Assembly: GCF_000517085.1 (NCBI RefSeq)
Contig: NZ_KI912107.1
Coordinates: 5,515,980-5,579,979, forward strand
DNA length: 64,000 nt
Reading direction: 5' to 3'
Origin: Saccharicrinis fermentans DSM 9555 = JCM 21142
GTDB lineage: Bacteria > Bacteroidota > Bacteroidia > Bacteroidales > Marinilabiliaceae
Shown one piece after another: positions 8,655 through 17,352 of this stretch. The notes beneath the pieces were generated by a model that saw only the letters and a list, made by a program, of their open reading frames with translations, ran no database searches and was not told the DNA's origin. Numbering within the stretch: position 1 is the first letter of the stretch; each line of letters starts with the position of its first letter. A program made the position numbers and the translations under genes.

Positions 8655-10730
8655 ATGAGGAGCTTTTTGAAATATGGATTTGTTTTTTTATTGGTACTGG
8701 CTTCCCCGTTAAAAGCCGAGGAAACAGTTCTTAATCAACTTCATCGAAAACTTAAAAATGCCTCTTTACCCGAGAAGGTGGAGGTGTACAATCAGCTTTC
8801 AGCCTATTATATTTCTTCGGATGCCGAAAAAGCGATTAAATACGCCAATCAGGCGCTCAAAATTGCTCATTCATTAAATGACTTACCTGGAAAAGCGAGG
8901 GCTTATGGTAATTTGGGAATGGGGTATTATTTCCTGAGTGATTACGATAATCTACGTGAGTATTATAAAAGATCATTGACGGCCTATGATTCTTTGGGTG
9001 ATCAGAGAGGTATCACAGATCTAGCTACTAAATTTTATCGATTGGACAATTCACAGAAGTCCTTGGATAACTACAAAAATTCCTTGCTCCTGTATCTAAA
9101 TGAAAATGATGTAAAAAAAATTATAGCCACCTATAAGAATATGGGTGATGTACATAAGAGTATGGGAGATTACCAAATAGCATTGGAAAATTATTTGAAA
9201 GCGCTGGATTATATTGGTGAGCAAAAGAAAGGCTATGAACTGGAAAAGACTGCCTTGTGGGAGAGTATTGGATATATATGGTTTAATGAGGAAGCGTATG
9301 ATAAAGCATTGAGGTATTATACTTTGTTACATGATGAGTATATGAAAAGGGGGGATACATTGAGCATTGCCTCTGCTTCGAATAATTTGGCAGGTGTATA
9401 TTATCGTAAAGATCAGTTAAATAAGTCCAAAGATGTTTATCGGCAGGCTTTGGATTTACAAATAAAAATGAATGATCATTTGGGAGCTTCTATCTCGCTG
9501 CTTAACCTGGCTCGTATTTATAGTAAACTCAATGATCATCCAGAGGCTATCTTGCTTCATAAAAAGAGTATTGCCCTGGCCAAGGTGATTGGTAGCCGGG
9601 ATGTTCAACAGGATAACTATAGAATGTTAGCCATTATTTATAGTAAAAAAGGGGATTTTAAACTGGCCTATAAATATCAGGTTTTGTATTCTAATACTTC
9701 GGGTGTGTTAGCCAGAGCACAGAATGTAGATCAATACATAAGAACCTTGATGGTAAATGATATTGAAAAAGAAAAAAGAGAGAATGAAGTACTGGAGGCA
9801 CGAAATGAAAATTATCGTTTAAGGTTAGAAAAAGAAAACCTGTCTGCCTGGCGGCTTTCTTTTGGTTTTACCATTCTCGTGGTTTTGATACTGGTCTTTG
9901 TTATTTATTATCGTTATTATTTGAAACGCGAGGAAAATAAGAATCTGGAGACAAAAGTGAAGGAGGCGCTTAAAAAGCAAGAGGAACAACAGCAAATTAT
10001 AGTGCATCAGGCGAGTCTTTCTTCTCTGGGTGAATTGGCCGCAGGTATTGCTCATGAAATCAATCAACCCATTCAAAATATATCCCTGTCTGCTGAAGGG
10101 ATACAGTTTGAACTAATGGAGACAACGCCCGATCATGCTTTTGTAAAGAAGTCGGTTGGTGAGATATTTGAAGATATTGTCCGAGTACGTGAAATAGTAG
10201 ATCATATACGTATTTTTTCCAGCGGACAAAAGGAGACAGTGTACGAGTGGTTTTCGGTTTCTGAATGTGTGAATGCTGCCATATCGATGATACGGCGTCA
10301 GTACCAGAACCACAATATAGATTTGCAGCTTCAATTAAGTCATGAGGTACCCGATTTGATGGGTAACCCGCATAAAGTGGAACAGGTGATTCATAACCTG
10401 CTGTCCAATGCCAGAGATGCTGTGGATGAACGAGAACGAAAGAATCCTGACTTTAAAAAGCAAATAGTGATTGAAACGGGTTATGAAGCAAACGAAGTGT
10501 TTATTAAAGTCAGGGATAATGGAGCAGGCATTCCGCATGATAAACAAACCGATATTTTTCTCCCTTTTGTCACTAGTAAGCAGTTGGGAAAGGGAACCGG
10601 ACTTGGTTTGTCTATCTCGTATAGTCTAGTAAAAGAAATGAATGGACGTATAGAAGTACAAAGCCGAGTGATGGATGGAACGATCATGAAAGTTATTTTT
10701 CCTGTGGATAAGAAGAATATAAATCAATAG
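8655..10730 (+). CDS. TPR-containing sensor histidine kinase
   Basis: A 691-residue membrane kinase. Residues 1-22 form a signal peptide, so the sensor part is periplasmic: about ten TPR-like helical repeats from residue 35 to 370. One membrane helix follows near 398-420, then a coiled coil. The cytoplasmic part has the H-box AAGIAHEINQPIQNIS with phosphorylatable His467, N-box NLLSNARDAV, G1 box DNGAGIP and G2 box GKGTGLGLSI. The H-box style and the adjacent sigma-54 regulator gene suggest an NtrB/DctB-like pair. The signal sensed is unknown. It begins 6 nt after the FolB-like gene, so it may share its transcript. Confidence 0.88.
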   Translation: MRSFLKYGFVFLLVLASPLKAEETVLNQLHRKLKNASLPEKVEVYNQLSAYYISSDAEKAIKYANQALKIAHSLNDLPGKARAYGNLGMGYYFLSDYDNLREYYKRSLTAYDSLGDQRGITDLATKFYRLDNSQKSLDNYKNSLLLYLNENDVKKIIATYKNMGDVHKSMGDYQIALENYLKALDYIGEQKKGYELEKTALWESIGYIWFNEEAYDKALRYYTLLHDEYMKRGDTLSIASASNNLAGVYYRKDQLNKSKDVYRQALDLQIKMNDHLGASISLLNLARIYSKLNDHPEAILLHKKSIALAKVIGSRDVQQDNYRMLAIIYSKKGDFKLAYKYQVLYSNTSGVLARAQNVDQYIRTLMVNDIEKEKRENEVLEARNENYRLRLEKENLSAWRLSFGFTILVVLILVFVIYYRYYLKREENKNLETKVKEALKKQEEQQQIIVHQASLSSLGELAAGIAHEINQPIQNISLSAEGIQFELMETTPDHAFVKKSVGEIFEDIVRVREIVDHIRIFSSGQKETVYEWFSVSECVNAAISMIRRQYQNHNIDLQLQLSHEVPDLMGNPHKVEQVIHNLLSNARDAVDERERKNPDFKKQIVIETGYEANEVFIKVRDNGAGIPHDKQTDIFLPFVTSKQLGKGTGLGLSISYSLVKEMNGRIEVQSRVMDGTIMKVIFPVDKKNINQ

Positions 10731-10849
10731 GATAATTATTTGATTGGGTGGAGTTGTTTTTGTGCAATGAATGGTATTTTATTGTTATGGCTTATTCGTC
10801 GGTAAATTGTGTTTATATCATATAATGTGATTATTGAAAGAAGCAGCAG

Positions 10850-10866
10850 ACAAATCGATGATTTGT
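10850..10866. promoter_or_regulatory. Inverted repeat upstream of sigma-54 activator gene
   Basis: ACAAATC-GAT-GATTTGT is a perfect 7-bp inverted repeat centred about 30 bp before the start codon at 10889. It could be an operator, possibly for autoregulation; nothing in the sequence proves binding. Confidence 0.35.
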
Positions 10867-10888
10867 TGTTATAAAGTATAAATATATA

Positions 10889-12268
10889 ATGAGTAACTTG
10901 AAAATATTGATTCTGGATGATGAAGTTCGTATCACCGAAAAATTAAAATATCATCTGGATAAGAGAAGTTTTGAGGTGTATACCGCCAATACACCCAACG
11001 AGGGTTTTGCTTTGCTGGAAAAGGAGAAGCCGGGCATACTGATTCTGGATGTGATACTTCCGGGTATGAATGGGTTGGACGTGTTGAAAAAGGTGAAGGA
11101 GGATTATCCGAGTATAGAGGTGATCATGATAAGTGGTTATGGTGATATGGATATGGTAATTGAAGCCATGCGTAAAGGTGCTTCAGACTTTATAAGAAAA
11201 CCTTTTCAGGTAATGGATATTCAGGTAGCTGTGGAGCGAACAGGTAAATTTATTGCCCTTCAGAAGAAGCTGGAGCGTGCAGAAGATATAGGATCGCTTG
11301 TCTCGCGTGAATTGGAAGGGATGATTGAAAAGGACTTTATTGGTGAGAGTGATGCCATTAAAAGAGTTATAAAAATAGCGCTTAAAACGGCCAAAGATAA
11401 AGATGTAAACGTGCTGGTGACAGGTGAGAACGGAACTGGAAAGGAAATCATCTCGCGTATTATACATTATGCCAGTCCCCGCAGTGAGCAAGTGTTTGCC
11501 CCGGTGAATAGTTCGGCCATCCCTGCCACATTGCTTGAGAGTGAATTTTTTGGTCATGTAAAAGGGGCTTTTACAGATGCCCGCGATGATAAAAAAGGAT
11601 ATTTTGAACTGGCTAATAATGGTACTTTGTTCTTAGACGAGATCGCCGACATGCCTTTTTCCTTGCAAGCCAAGCTTTTGAGAGCCATCGAAGAAAACAA
11701 AGTGAAGCGGGTAGGAGGGAACAAGGAGATGCCGGTGGATGTACGTATTATCTCGGCTACCAATAAAAATATTGAGCAGCTGATTGAGGAGGGTAAGTTT
11801 CGTATTGATTTGTATCATCGTATCAATACCATAGAGATTAATATTCCTCCTTTACGGCAAAGACCCGAGGATATTGAGCCGTTGTTAAACCATTTTGTGG
11901 ACTCGTTTGCGCGCAAAAAAAATATGGAAGCACCCGGAATAAGTGGTGATTTAATTAAGAAATTACAAGGATATTATTTTCCGGGTAATGTACGGGAATT
12001 GCGTAATATGGTAGAGCGGGCTTTGATCTTATTGGAGGGTAATGAGCTATTGCCTGGAGATTTCCCCTTAAAAGGGGATGCCCAAAAGGAGAGTATGTAT
12101 TTTGATACCTTGGATCTGGAGCGTAATGAACAGCAGCTTATTGTGGAAGCACTTAGACGTTGCCAAATGAACCAGACACAAGCTGCTGATCTACTCTGTA
12201 TTTCAAGGGATGCACTTAAGCGTAAAATAAAAAAGTTTGGGATAGAGATTGGAAAAACCATCGTGTAA
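10889..12268 (+). CDS. Sigma-54-dependent response regulator (NtrC family)
   Basis: A 459-residue three-domain regulator. The receiver domain (1-120) has the phospho-acceptor Asp54 in ILDVILPG and a conserved Lys in IRKPF. The AAA+ domain has Walker A GENGTGKE at about 179, the sigma-54 contact loop at about 226, Walker B TLFLDEIADMP, and an arginine-finger region RIDLYHR. The C-terminus is a Fis-type helix-turn-helix (MNQTQAADLLCISRDALKRK). The contact loop reads GAFTDA instead of GAFTGA; the essential Thr is retained. It follows the TPR kinase gene by 158 nt and is its likely partner. Targets are unknown. Confidence 0.92.
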   Translation: MSNLKILILDDEVRITEKLKYHLDKRSFEVYTANTPNEGFALLEKEKPGILILDVILPGMNGLDVLKKVKEDYPSIEVIMISGYGDMDMVIEAMRKGASDFIRKPFQVMDIQVAVERTGKFIALQKKLERAEDIGSLVSRELEGMIEKDFIGESDAIKRVIKIALKTAKDKDVNVLVTGENGTGKEIISRIIHYASPRSEQVFAPVNSSAIPATLLESEFFGHVKGAFTDARDDKKGYFELANNGTLFLDEIADMPFSLQAKLLRAIEENKVKRVGGNKEMPVDVRIISATNKNIEQLIEEGKFRIDLYHRINTIEINIPPLRQRPEDIEPLLNHFVDSFARKKNMEAPGISGDLIKKLQGYYFPGNVRELRNMVERALILLEGNELLPGDFPLKGDAQKESMYFDTLDLERNEQQLIVEALRRCQMNQTQAADLLCISRDALKRKIKKFGIEIGKTIV

Positions 12269-12332
12269 GGTGTCTTTTTAATGGTTTAATTCGACTCCTA
12301 TTTCACTGTGTGAAGGTCTGATGCATAAAGAC

Positions 12333-13292
12333 CTATTCTCCCAAGATCAAACTCCCCGCTTTTTGTTGTTCGATTAGTTTTCTGACATATAGGTTTTTAG
12401 TAACCTGGCGACCTAAGTTAAGCAAATCAATCTCAATGGATAGTTCCTGCGACTGGACTGTTTCTGTTTGCGGTAGTGCGGGTATTGCTACTTTGCCCTT
12501 GTCGTCTGTTTTTACGTGATCATTGACCAAGTAGCCACCAGAATACTTGAAATGCACAGGACAGTTGCTCACTGTTCGTTCATCTCCATCATATACAACA
12601 AAAAAATTAGATGGATCCAAGTTGTTTAGGTCAGATACAATTTCAAAGCTATTGATCATTTTGTTGATTTGAACTGTCGCCTCTGAGGCCAAATCGAGCT
12701 GTTTCCCATTGATATCGGTGGAGGTAGATTCATTCATATAACCACTCAATGCATCCAGCGTTTGGGCAAAATGTTCAATGGCCGAAATGTGTCTGCCTTC
12801 GTCTCGTAGTTCCAGTCCTTTTAGATACTTTTCAGTAGCCAGCTTAAAAGCTTTTTTCTTTCGTAGTTCTTTTGTTTCCTTGTATTTTTGTTTAGAAAGG
12901 CGGTACATCAAATATACGTTTGAAAGGTCTTCCCAGTCATCCACATATTCGTAGCCCTCCAAGTATTCGGAGGAGGTGGACTTGATTCTATTTTGTAAAT
13001 ACTCATGAACTCCCTGTTTGTCTTCCACCTGATAAAATAGGGCTTCTGCTTTAATTGTTGAATTGATCTGGCTGGATATATCCGCTAAAGCTCTTTCCTT
13101 TGCTTTGTCCTCATATAACATGGGAGCTCCTATTTTGGGTGTTATTCCAATGCCAAAATAGTAATCCGGATCAGTGGGACGCTCTTTTAACCAGGCAGGT
13201 TTTGATTCTTCTAATAGTGCTGCTTGTTTTTTGGTGGAAGCGCACGCAGAAAGTAAAATTGTTATGGCAATGAGTGTAAATATTTTTTGCAT
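12333..13292 (-). CDS. LPP20-family lipoprotein
   Basis: A 319-residue protein with a lipoprotein signal peptide ending LLSACAS. Residues 30-160 resemble the LPP20 domain (PAWLKERPTDPDYYFGIG, then KAKERALADISSQINSTIKAE), found in envelope lipoproteins of many Gram-negative bacteria and of uncertain role. The remainder is helical, then beta-rich. The gene is 11 nt downstream of another lipoprotein gene, so both probably belong to one transcript and act in the envelope. Some LPP20-related proteins influence outer-membrane organisation; nothing more specific can be read here. A short inverted repeat (AGGTCT/AGACCT, 12314-12334) lies between this gene and the convergent regulator gene. Confidence 0.75.
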   Translation of the reverse strand: MQKIFTLIAITILLSACASTKKQAALLEESKPAWLKERPTDPDYYFGIGITPKIGAPMLYEDKAKERALADISSQINSTIKAEALFYQVEDKQGVHEYLQNRIKSTSSEYLEGYEYVDDWEDLSNVYLMYRLSKQKYKETKELRKKKAFKLATEKYLKGLELRDEGRHISAIEHFAQTLDALSGYMNESTSTDINGKQLDLASEATVQINKMINSFEIVSDLNNLDPSNFFVVYDGDERTVSNCPVHFKYSGGYLVNDHVKTDDKGKVAIPALPQTETVQSQELSIEIDLLNLGRQVTKNLYVRKLIEQQKAGSLILGE

Positions 13293-13303
13293 ACGATCTT
13301 ATT

Positions 13304-14692
13304 TTAGTTCTCTGGCTGATAATTTTTAATTTCTTGGGTGATTTGTGCCACACAGTTATTCATTAGGGTGTTCTCTAATTGAGTCAGTGTTTTAGCAGTT
13401 CTGTTACCTTCGAAGAGTTGACGTAGTTTATTTACGCTCGAAGCATCATCGTATACCTTATCGGCAGCATTGCTTTTGGTTTGGTATTTCCAGGTGCCGG
13501 GAACAATCTTTTTATAATCACCCTCGAAATAAGCGTAGTGAATAATATCTTTTTCTTCTTTGTTAAAGGCGTTTGAAATGATAATTTCATCCCTATCTCT
13601 TCTTTTCATAGAATAAGATACCGTTAAATTAGCTTTGCGTTCAAGATAGTATTCGTAATACTTTACTTTGTCGTATACTGTTCTTGTTTTTTTCTGCTGG
13701 GTAGTTTTGTCCATATAAGTCTCTGTTCGCTTGAGGTACCCCTTTTTTTCTGTTTTCACTAACCGTCCATTATCCTTTGTGTATTTCTGAATACTCGCTT
13801 CAAACAAGGCCTTGGAATCTGGTATGGTAATTTCATTTTCCACCCCTTTCGTTCTGTCTAACATAAAAGCTTTTAGCTTAGCCGTATTGCTTTGGGATGA
13901 GGTGACACTGGCGCCAACCACTTCGTAAAGAGGTGACTGGATATCTGTTATTCCCTTGATTATTTTGTTGTTTAACTGACTGGCGATGGTTTGGTAAGCG
14001 GATAGATTTGTGCTTACCGCAGATATGTAAATAGTTACTTTTGCCTGTTTTAAAGAATAATTCATGAGTTCCAGGCTGTTTTCGTAGGTTTTTACATGAT
14101 CTGTAATTGTTTTAAAGGTAAAGTAAGCTGATCGATACATATTATTATTCAACTGCTCATTTGCAGTACGATAGATAGGTTCATATTTTGCGACTATCCA
14201 TTGACTCTTGGCATCTTTATAATTGTTATTAATTGTAAGAATCTCGGCGAGTAGTTTTTCTGAATTGGTAAATTGATCTAGTTGAAGGGCTTTGATGGCT
14301 TCTCCATAAATCTGATTCAGATAAGTATCTTCCACTTCTCTGTAATAATTTTTCTCTTCTTCAGGAAATATAAGCTTAATACCCACTCCTTGTATCTTTT
14401 TTAAATAATCTTCTGCCGAACGGTAGGCATAAACAGCTTCTTTGGCACTTCCGTTTTGGTATAGTGATTTGAAGTTTTCTATTTTGTCGTCCAATACCAA
14501 TTGGCCTGTACGTTTAAGACCTAATTTTGCATCAATATTATTGATGTTTTTTTGTAATGAATTAAAATAGTTGTTTGCTGCGTCAGAATAAAGACCGGAG
14601 TTTTCCAGTAGACTGGCTTTTTTCACATATCGTTTACTGGCACAGGCGCATAAAATAAAAATGAGCGAAATAAGAAGTATTAGATGCTTCAT
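13304..14692 (-). CDS. Envelope lipoprotein with TPR-like repeats, function unknown
   Basis: I place the start at 14692 (MKHLILLIS), 18 codons inside a longer frame, because this gives a clean lipoprotein signal peptide ending CACAS. The mature protein (about 440 residues) begins with helical repeats in which Tyr and Ala recur with TPR-like spacing (LLENSGLYSDAANNYFNSL and similar), then a beta-rich C-terminal half with many Lys/Thr (KYYEYYLERKANLTVSYS). No family recognised with confidence. It lies just upstream of the LPP20-type lipoprotein, and both are rich in the same repeat style, so a joint envelope role is likely. Confidence 0.7.
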   Translation of the reverse strand: MKHLILLISLIFILCACASKRYVKKASLLENSGLYSDAANNYFNSLQKNINNIDAKLGLKRTGQLVLDDKIENFKSLYQNGSAKEAVYAYRSAEDYLKKIQGVGIKLIFPEEEKNYYREVEDTYLNQIYGEAIKALQLDQFTNSEKLLAEILTINNNYKDAKSQWIVAKYEPIYRTANEQLNNNMYRSAYFTFKTITDHVKTYENSLELMNYSLKQAKVTIYISAVSTNLSAYQTIASQLNNKIIKGITDIQSPLYEVVGASVTSSQSNTAKLKAFMLDRTKGVENEITIPDSKALFEASIQKYTKDNGRLVKTEKKGYLKRTETYMDKTTQQKKTRTVYDKVKYYEYYLERKANLTVSYSMKRRDRDEIIISNAFNKEEKDIIHYAYFEGDYKKIVPGTWKYQTKSNAADKVYDDASSVNKLRQLFEGNRTAKTLTQLENTLMNNCVAQITQEIKNYQPEN

Positions 14693-14752
14693 GTAAAAAT
14701 CGTTTATAGAATTAGTGATTATCTTATTGTTGTTGGGTTTTTTCACCTGTTT

Positions 14753-15850
14753 TTACTTCATCATTTCGATAAAGTTACCTTCTGTGGTTAAAAAATGTTT
14801 CATTAAGTGTGCAGTCAAGCAAGAGTGAACGGGAATAATTCCCAATATATCACCTGGTTGTATGTGTGCAAAGATTTTTTTGTTTGCCGAGATTACACCA
14901 TGTTCTTGTGATAAAGATTTGACTTCACCTATAATATCGTGTGTGTCCCATTCTAAAGCATGGTTTATTTTAACCACTTTTCCATAGGATATATTACCAT
15001 TGGGTAATTGAATATATTCTTTAGATAGGTGTATCGCTCCTGCGTGTACTACTATTTCGTTTCTCTGTGGGTGTGTGGCCAAAACGGGTGCAGCCATGCA
15101 TACCGCTACATCGTTCATCGAGCAACTGCCTATTTGAACTTGGGTGTAATCGTAAAAGACAAAGTTACCTGGTCTGTACTCATTGATACCATAAAAATCA
15201 TTATAAATGGAACAACTGGGCGTGTCGCCCCATGAAAGTTCCATTAAGGGGAATTCTTTTCTTAAAAATGTTTTGAGGGCAAGCATCTTCTCCAATGCCG
15301 GATCAACAACTTTTTTTATTTGCGCCATGTTGCGTGCATGATAAGTGTTGCCCGCATGGGTTAAAAAGCCAATAAAAATTAGTTTTTTTGTGTCCTTTAA
15401 ATGAGCTAATATTTTTTTTAATGTAATAAAGTCTTCGGCATCAATGCCTGTGCGGTTATAGCCTGTGTCTGCTTTAATGAATACGCCCACCGGATTTTCT
15501 AAGTGATCTTCTAAAGCTTGTATGCTGGCTACATCTTCTATCAGAATATTCAAATTGATGGTAGCTGCCAGTTGGTTTATTGCTGCTGTATGAATGGGGG
15601 TGCAGGTTAATGCTACTGTGATATCCTTCCAACCGTGTTGCGCAAAGTAATGCGCCATTTTAAAGGAGGATACTGTGATTCGTTCTACGCCTGCATCGCG
15701 AAACCATTGGCCAATTTTTGCGGATTGATGGGTTTTGAAATGTGGTCTGAAATCTCCTTGCCACCCTCTTATGCGCGCCGCCATTTTTGTGATGTTGGCT
15801 TTGCATATGGAAGTGTTTAGCAGTAAAGAAGGTTCTGCAATTGGGTGCAT
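14753..15850 (-). CDS. PLP-dependent D-threonine aldolase/D-serine dehydratase-like enzyme
   Basis: A 365-residue fold-type III PLP enzyme related to alanine racemase N-terminal domains. The PLP-binding Lys lies in RPHFKTHQS near residue 40, within an N-terminal TIM barrel; residues FIKADTGYNRTGI and WGDTPSC mark further cofactor contacts. The C-terminal beta domain carries the metal-site-like HSCLTAHL. The family (DSD1/D-threonine aldolase) cleaves or dehydrates D-3-hydroxy amino acids such as D-threonine or D-serine. I start it at 15850 (MHPIAEPSL) instead of the upstream in-frame codon at 15883 because the homologous N-terminus begins there. The gene ends 61 nt before the lipoprotein gene downstream. 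Confidence 0.85.
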   Translation of the reverse strand: MHPIAEPSLLLNTSICKANITKMAARIRGWQGDFRPHFKTHQSAKIGQWFRDAGVERITVSSFKMAHYFAQHGWKDITVALTCTPIHTAAINQLAATINLNILIEDVASIQALEDHLENPVGVFIKADTGYNRTGIDAEDFITLKKILAHLKDTKKLIFIGFLTHAGNTYHARNMAQIKKVVDPALEKMLALKTFLRKEFPLMELSWGDTPSCSIYNDFYGINEYRPGNFVFYDYTQVQIGSCSMNDVAVCMAAPVLATHPQRNEIVVHAGAIHLSKEYIQLPNGNISYGKVVKINHALEWDTHDIIGEVKSLSQEHGVISANKKIFAHIQPGDILGIIPVHSCLTAHLMKHFLTTEGNFIEMMK

Positions 15851-16074
15851 ATTTTTTTGTATTTGTTGCCCAAATATAAGCAACCCGCCTTAATCTTACA
15901 AAGATTATGGTGTTCATCCCATAAAGCTAGTTGTTATCTTGATGAAAAATATAACATAACCATTGTTTTGTACTAGTAACTTATTGGCTATGTACATTTC
16001 TGTAGAACCTATATTTTGTTTGTCAATGTTTATTACGAAATATATTTTGTACTACTAGGGTGATTGACGAAACC

Positions 16075-16128
16075 CGAAAAATGCATTAAAAAATCGATTA
16101 CGTATTAAAATGGCTACCCATCAAGTGA
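16075..16128 (+). repeat. Dispersed intergenic repeat, copy 1
   Basis: Starts with CGAAAAATGCATT and matches the segment at 58718-58771 at about 43 of 54 positions without gaps (counted by eye). A shorter third match (AACCCGRAAAATGCATT, 16 of 17) lies at 60906. All three are between genes. It is part of the 400-nt interval 15851-16254, which otherwise contains only the inverted repeat just downstream. Confidence 0.6.
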
Positions 16129-16145
16129 TCAACTAATTTGTTTCG

Positions 16146-16173
16146 ATACTCCATAGTGGGTACTATGGAGTAT
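16146..16173. repeat. Perfect 12-bp inverted repeat
   Basis: ATACTCCATAGT (16146-16157) and ACTATGGAGTAT (16162-16173) flank a GGGT loop. An outer pair, ATCAAG (about 16120) and CTTGAT (about 16185), could extend the structure. It lies between the end of a decayed receptor locus and the D-amino-acid enzyme gene. It is followed on the plus strand by only four T, so it is a weak terminator candidate; it could also be part of the dispersed repeat unit beside it. Confidence 0.6.
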
Positions 16174-16254
16174 TTTAACAAGTGCTTGATTGAATTGTAC
16201 TTTAAATAGTTATGATGAAGTTATTGCATCATTCGGGTTTAATGTCAAGTAAAG

Positions 16255-16883
16255 TTATTCATCCTCATGTTCAATCTCTATTTCGATGAAATATTGGTTC
16301 TCATTTCTTGCTTCGTCGATACAGTATATACCTAGATGGTAATGTCCTTCTGCGATTTCTTCCTGTTCACTATCATGAGTGATTGTTTCCGGAATTATAA
16401 TGTCCTGATGATGGGTTTTGAAGCATTGGCACCTATGTCCATTGCATTTACCCCGGGTAATCTCTCTATGGATTTAATGAAGGTACCTGTCTGGTTTTGT
16501 GCAACAAAGCGGGCATTGATCACTTCGTTTTTTTTAGATTTACGGGTGTTTATGCCGTTGCCAATCACAGAGACTTCATCCATTAAGCGGTTATCAGCTT
16601 TTAGCATTACCGTAAGGACAGCATCCTGGGTTGCGATGAAAGAAGTGTCTTTGGTATGATAACCTATAAACGAGAAGGAAATATTCGTATTTCCCTCTGT
16701 TACATTAAGTCTAAACTTGCCATTTATGTCTGTTATTTCGCATAGGTGGGTGTAATGTACATGGCATCCTGGTAAAGGAACCCCATGTTCATCATATACG
16801 AATCCTGTAACAGTATACATCTGTGCTTTGCCGGACCATGCATAGCAGGTACACAACAAGCACATCAAAATGTACTTTCTCAC
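16255..16883 (-). pseudogene. TonB-dependent receptor remnant fused by deletion to a DUF4625-like 3' end
   Basis: Reading from 16883, the first 162 codons code for a signal peptide (ending SGKAQ), a CarboxypepD_reg-like domain (VTGFVYDEHGVPLPGCHV) and the start of a TonB-receptor plug (SIERLPGVNAMDIGANASKPIIR). The frame stops at 16395, where an intact receptor would continue for 500 residues or more. Directly downstream, in another frame, comes ITHDSEQEEIAEGHYHLGIY followed by CIDEARNE and a stop at 16255, resembling the C-terminal end of a DUF4625 protein. DUF4625 genes often neighbour such receptors, so one deletion removing most of the receptor and the start of the neighbour explains this. 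Certainly not a working receptor. Confidence 0.75.
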
Positions 16884-16899
16884 AAAATTATTTGCTTAA

Positions 16900-16935
16900 A
16901 ATAAATAAAAACCGCCATCTGAATTTGGATGGGCA
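16900..16935 (-). terminator. Possible terminator upstream of the receptor remnant
   Basis: On the minus strand CCATC-CAAATTCA-GATGG forms a short hairpin (16915-16932) followed by a T-rich run. It would end a transcript coming from 17131 and separate it from the receptor remnant. The stem is only 5 bp, so this is weak. Confidence 0.35.
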
Positions 16936-17038
16936 GAAAACCAATAGAAAAATTACTTTATTGAGTCGTAGAGTGGCGGGCCTCGGAGTTTTATCATCCG
17001 AAGATTTGTACAGTAAACAGATTCCTGTATCTCTTTTC

Positions 17039-17131
17039 TTACACGGTCAATATAAGCATAGGCTGATAAATGTTGGGAAACACAAATACCAGAGCAATCA
17101 ATAATGCTATATAAACTTTAATTTTCTTCAT
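17039..17131 (-). pseudogene. Signal-peptide-like short frame, possibly a broken small gene
   Basis: Thirty codons starting MKKIKVYIALLIALVFVF, a good secretory signal sequence, ending at a stop at 17039. A different frame then stays open for another ~40 codons (YIDRVRKEIQESVYCTN and on), so one frameshift may have split a small secreted protein of about 60-65 residues. It lies upstream of the receptor remnant on the same strand and fits a decaying locus. The rest of the 469-nt interval 16884-17352 shows nothing recognisable apart from T-rich DNA. Confidence 0.3.
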
Positions 17132-17352
17132 CTTGAGGCAAAAACATAATGAGTAAACATGTGTCCACCTAAAAAGTTTTTTTTTATTATTTTTTAATGT
17201 TTGGGATGATAAGTGCATTTAGTAAGACTGTGGTTGGGTAACAGTATGGTTGACGCTGTTTGCTTTTTTTTTAATTGTTTTAAACAATTCTTTTTCCAAA
17301 ACCTTCCTATAAAATCATAACTTTATATTTCGATACAAATACAACATACAAG

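Noticed and set aside
8295-10730. Defence-type reading of the FolB-kinase-NtrC region.
   Set aside because: All parts have ordinary metabolic or signalling assignments, with no nuclease, toxin or mobile element nearby.
12314-12334. AGGTCT/AGACCT hairpin between the convergent regulator and lipoprotein genes as a terminator.
   Set aside because: Only 6 bp of stem and no T-run on either strand; too weak to list as a terminator.
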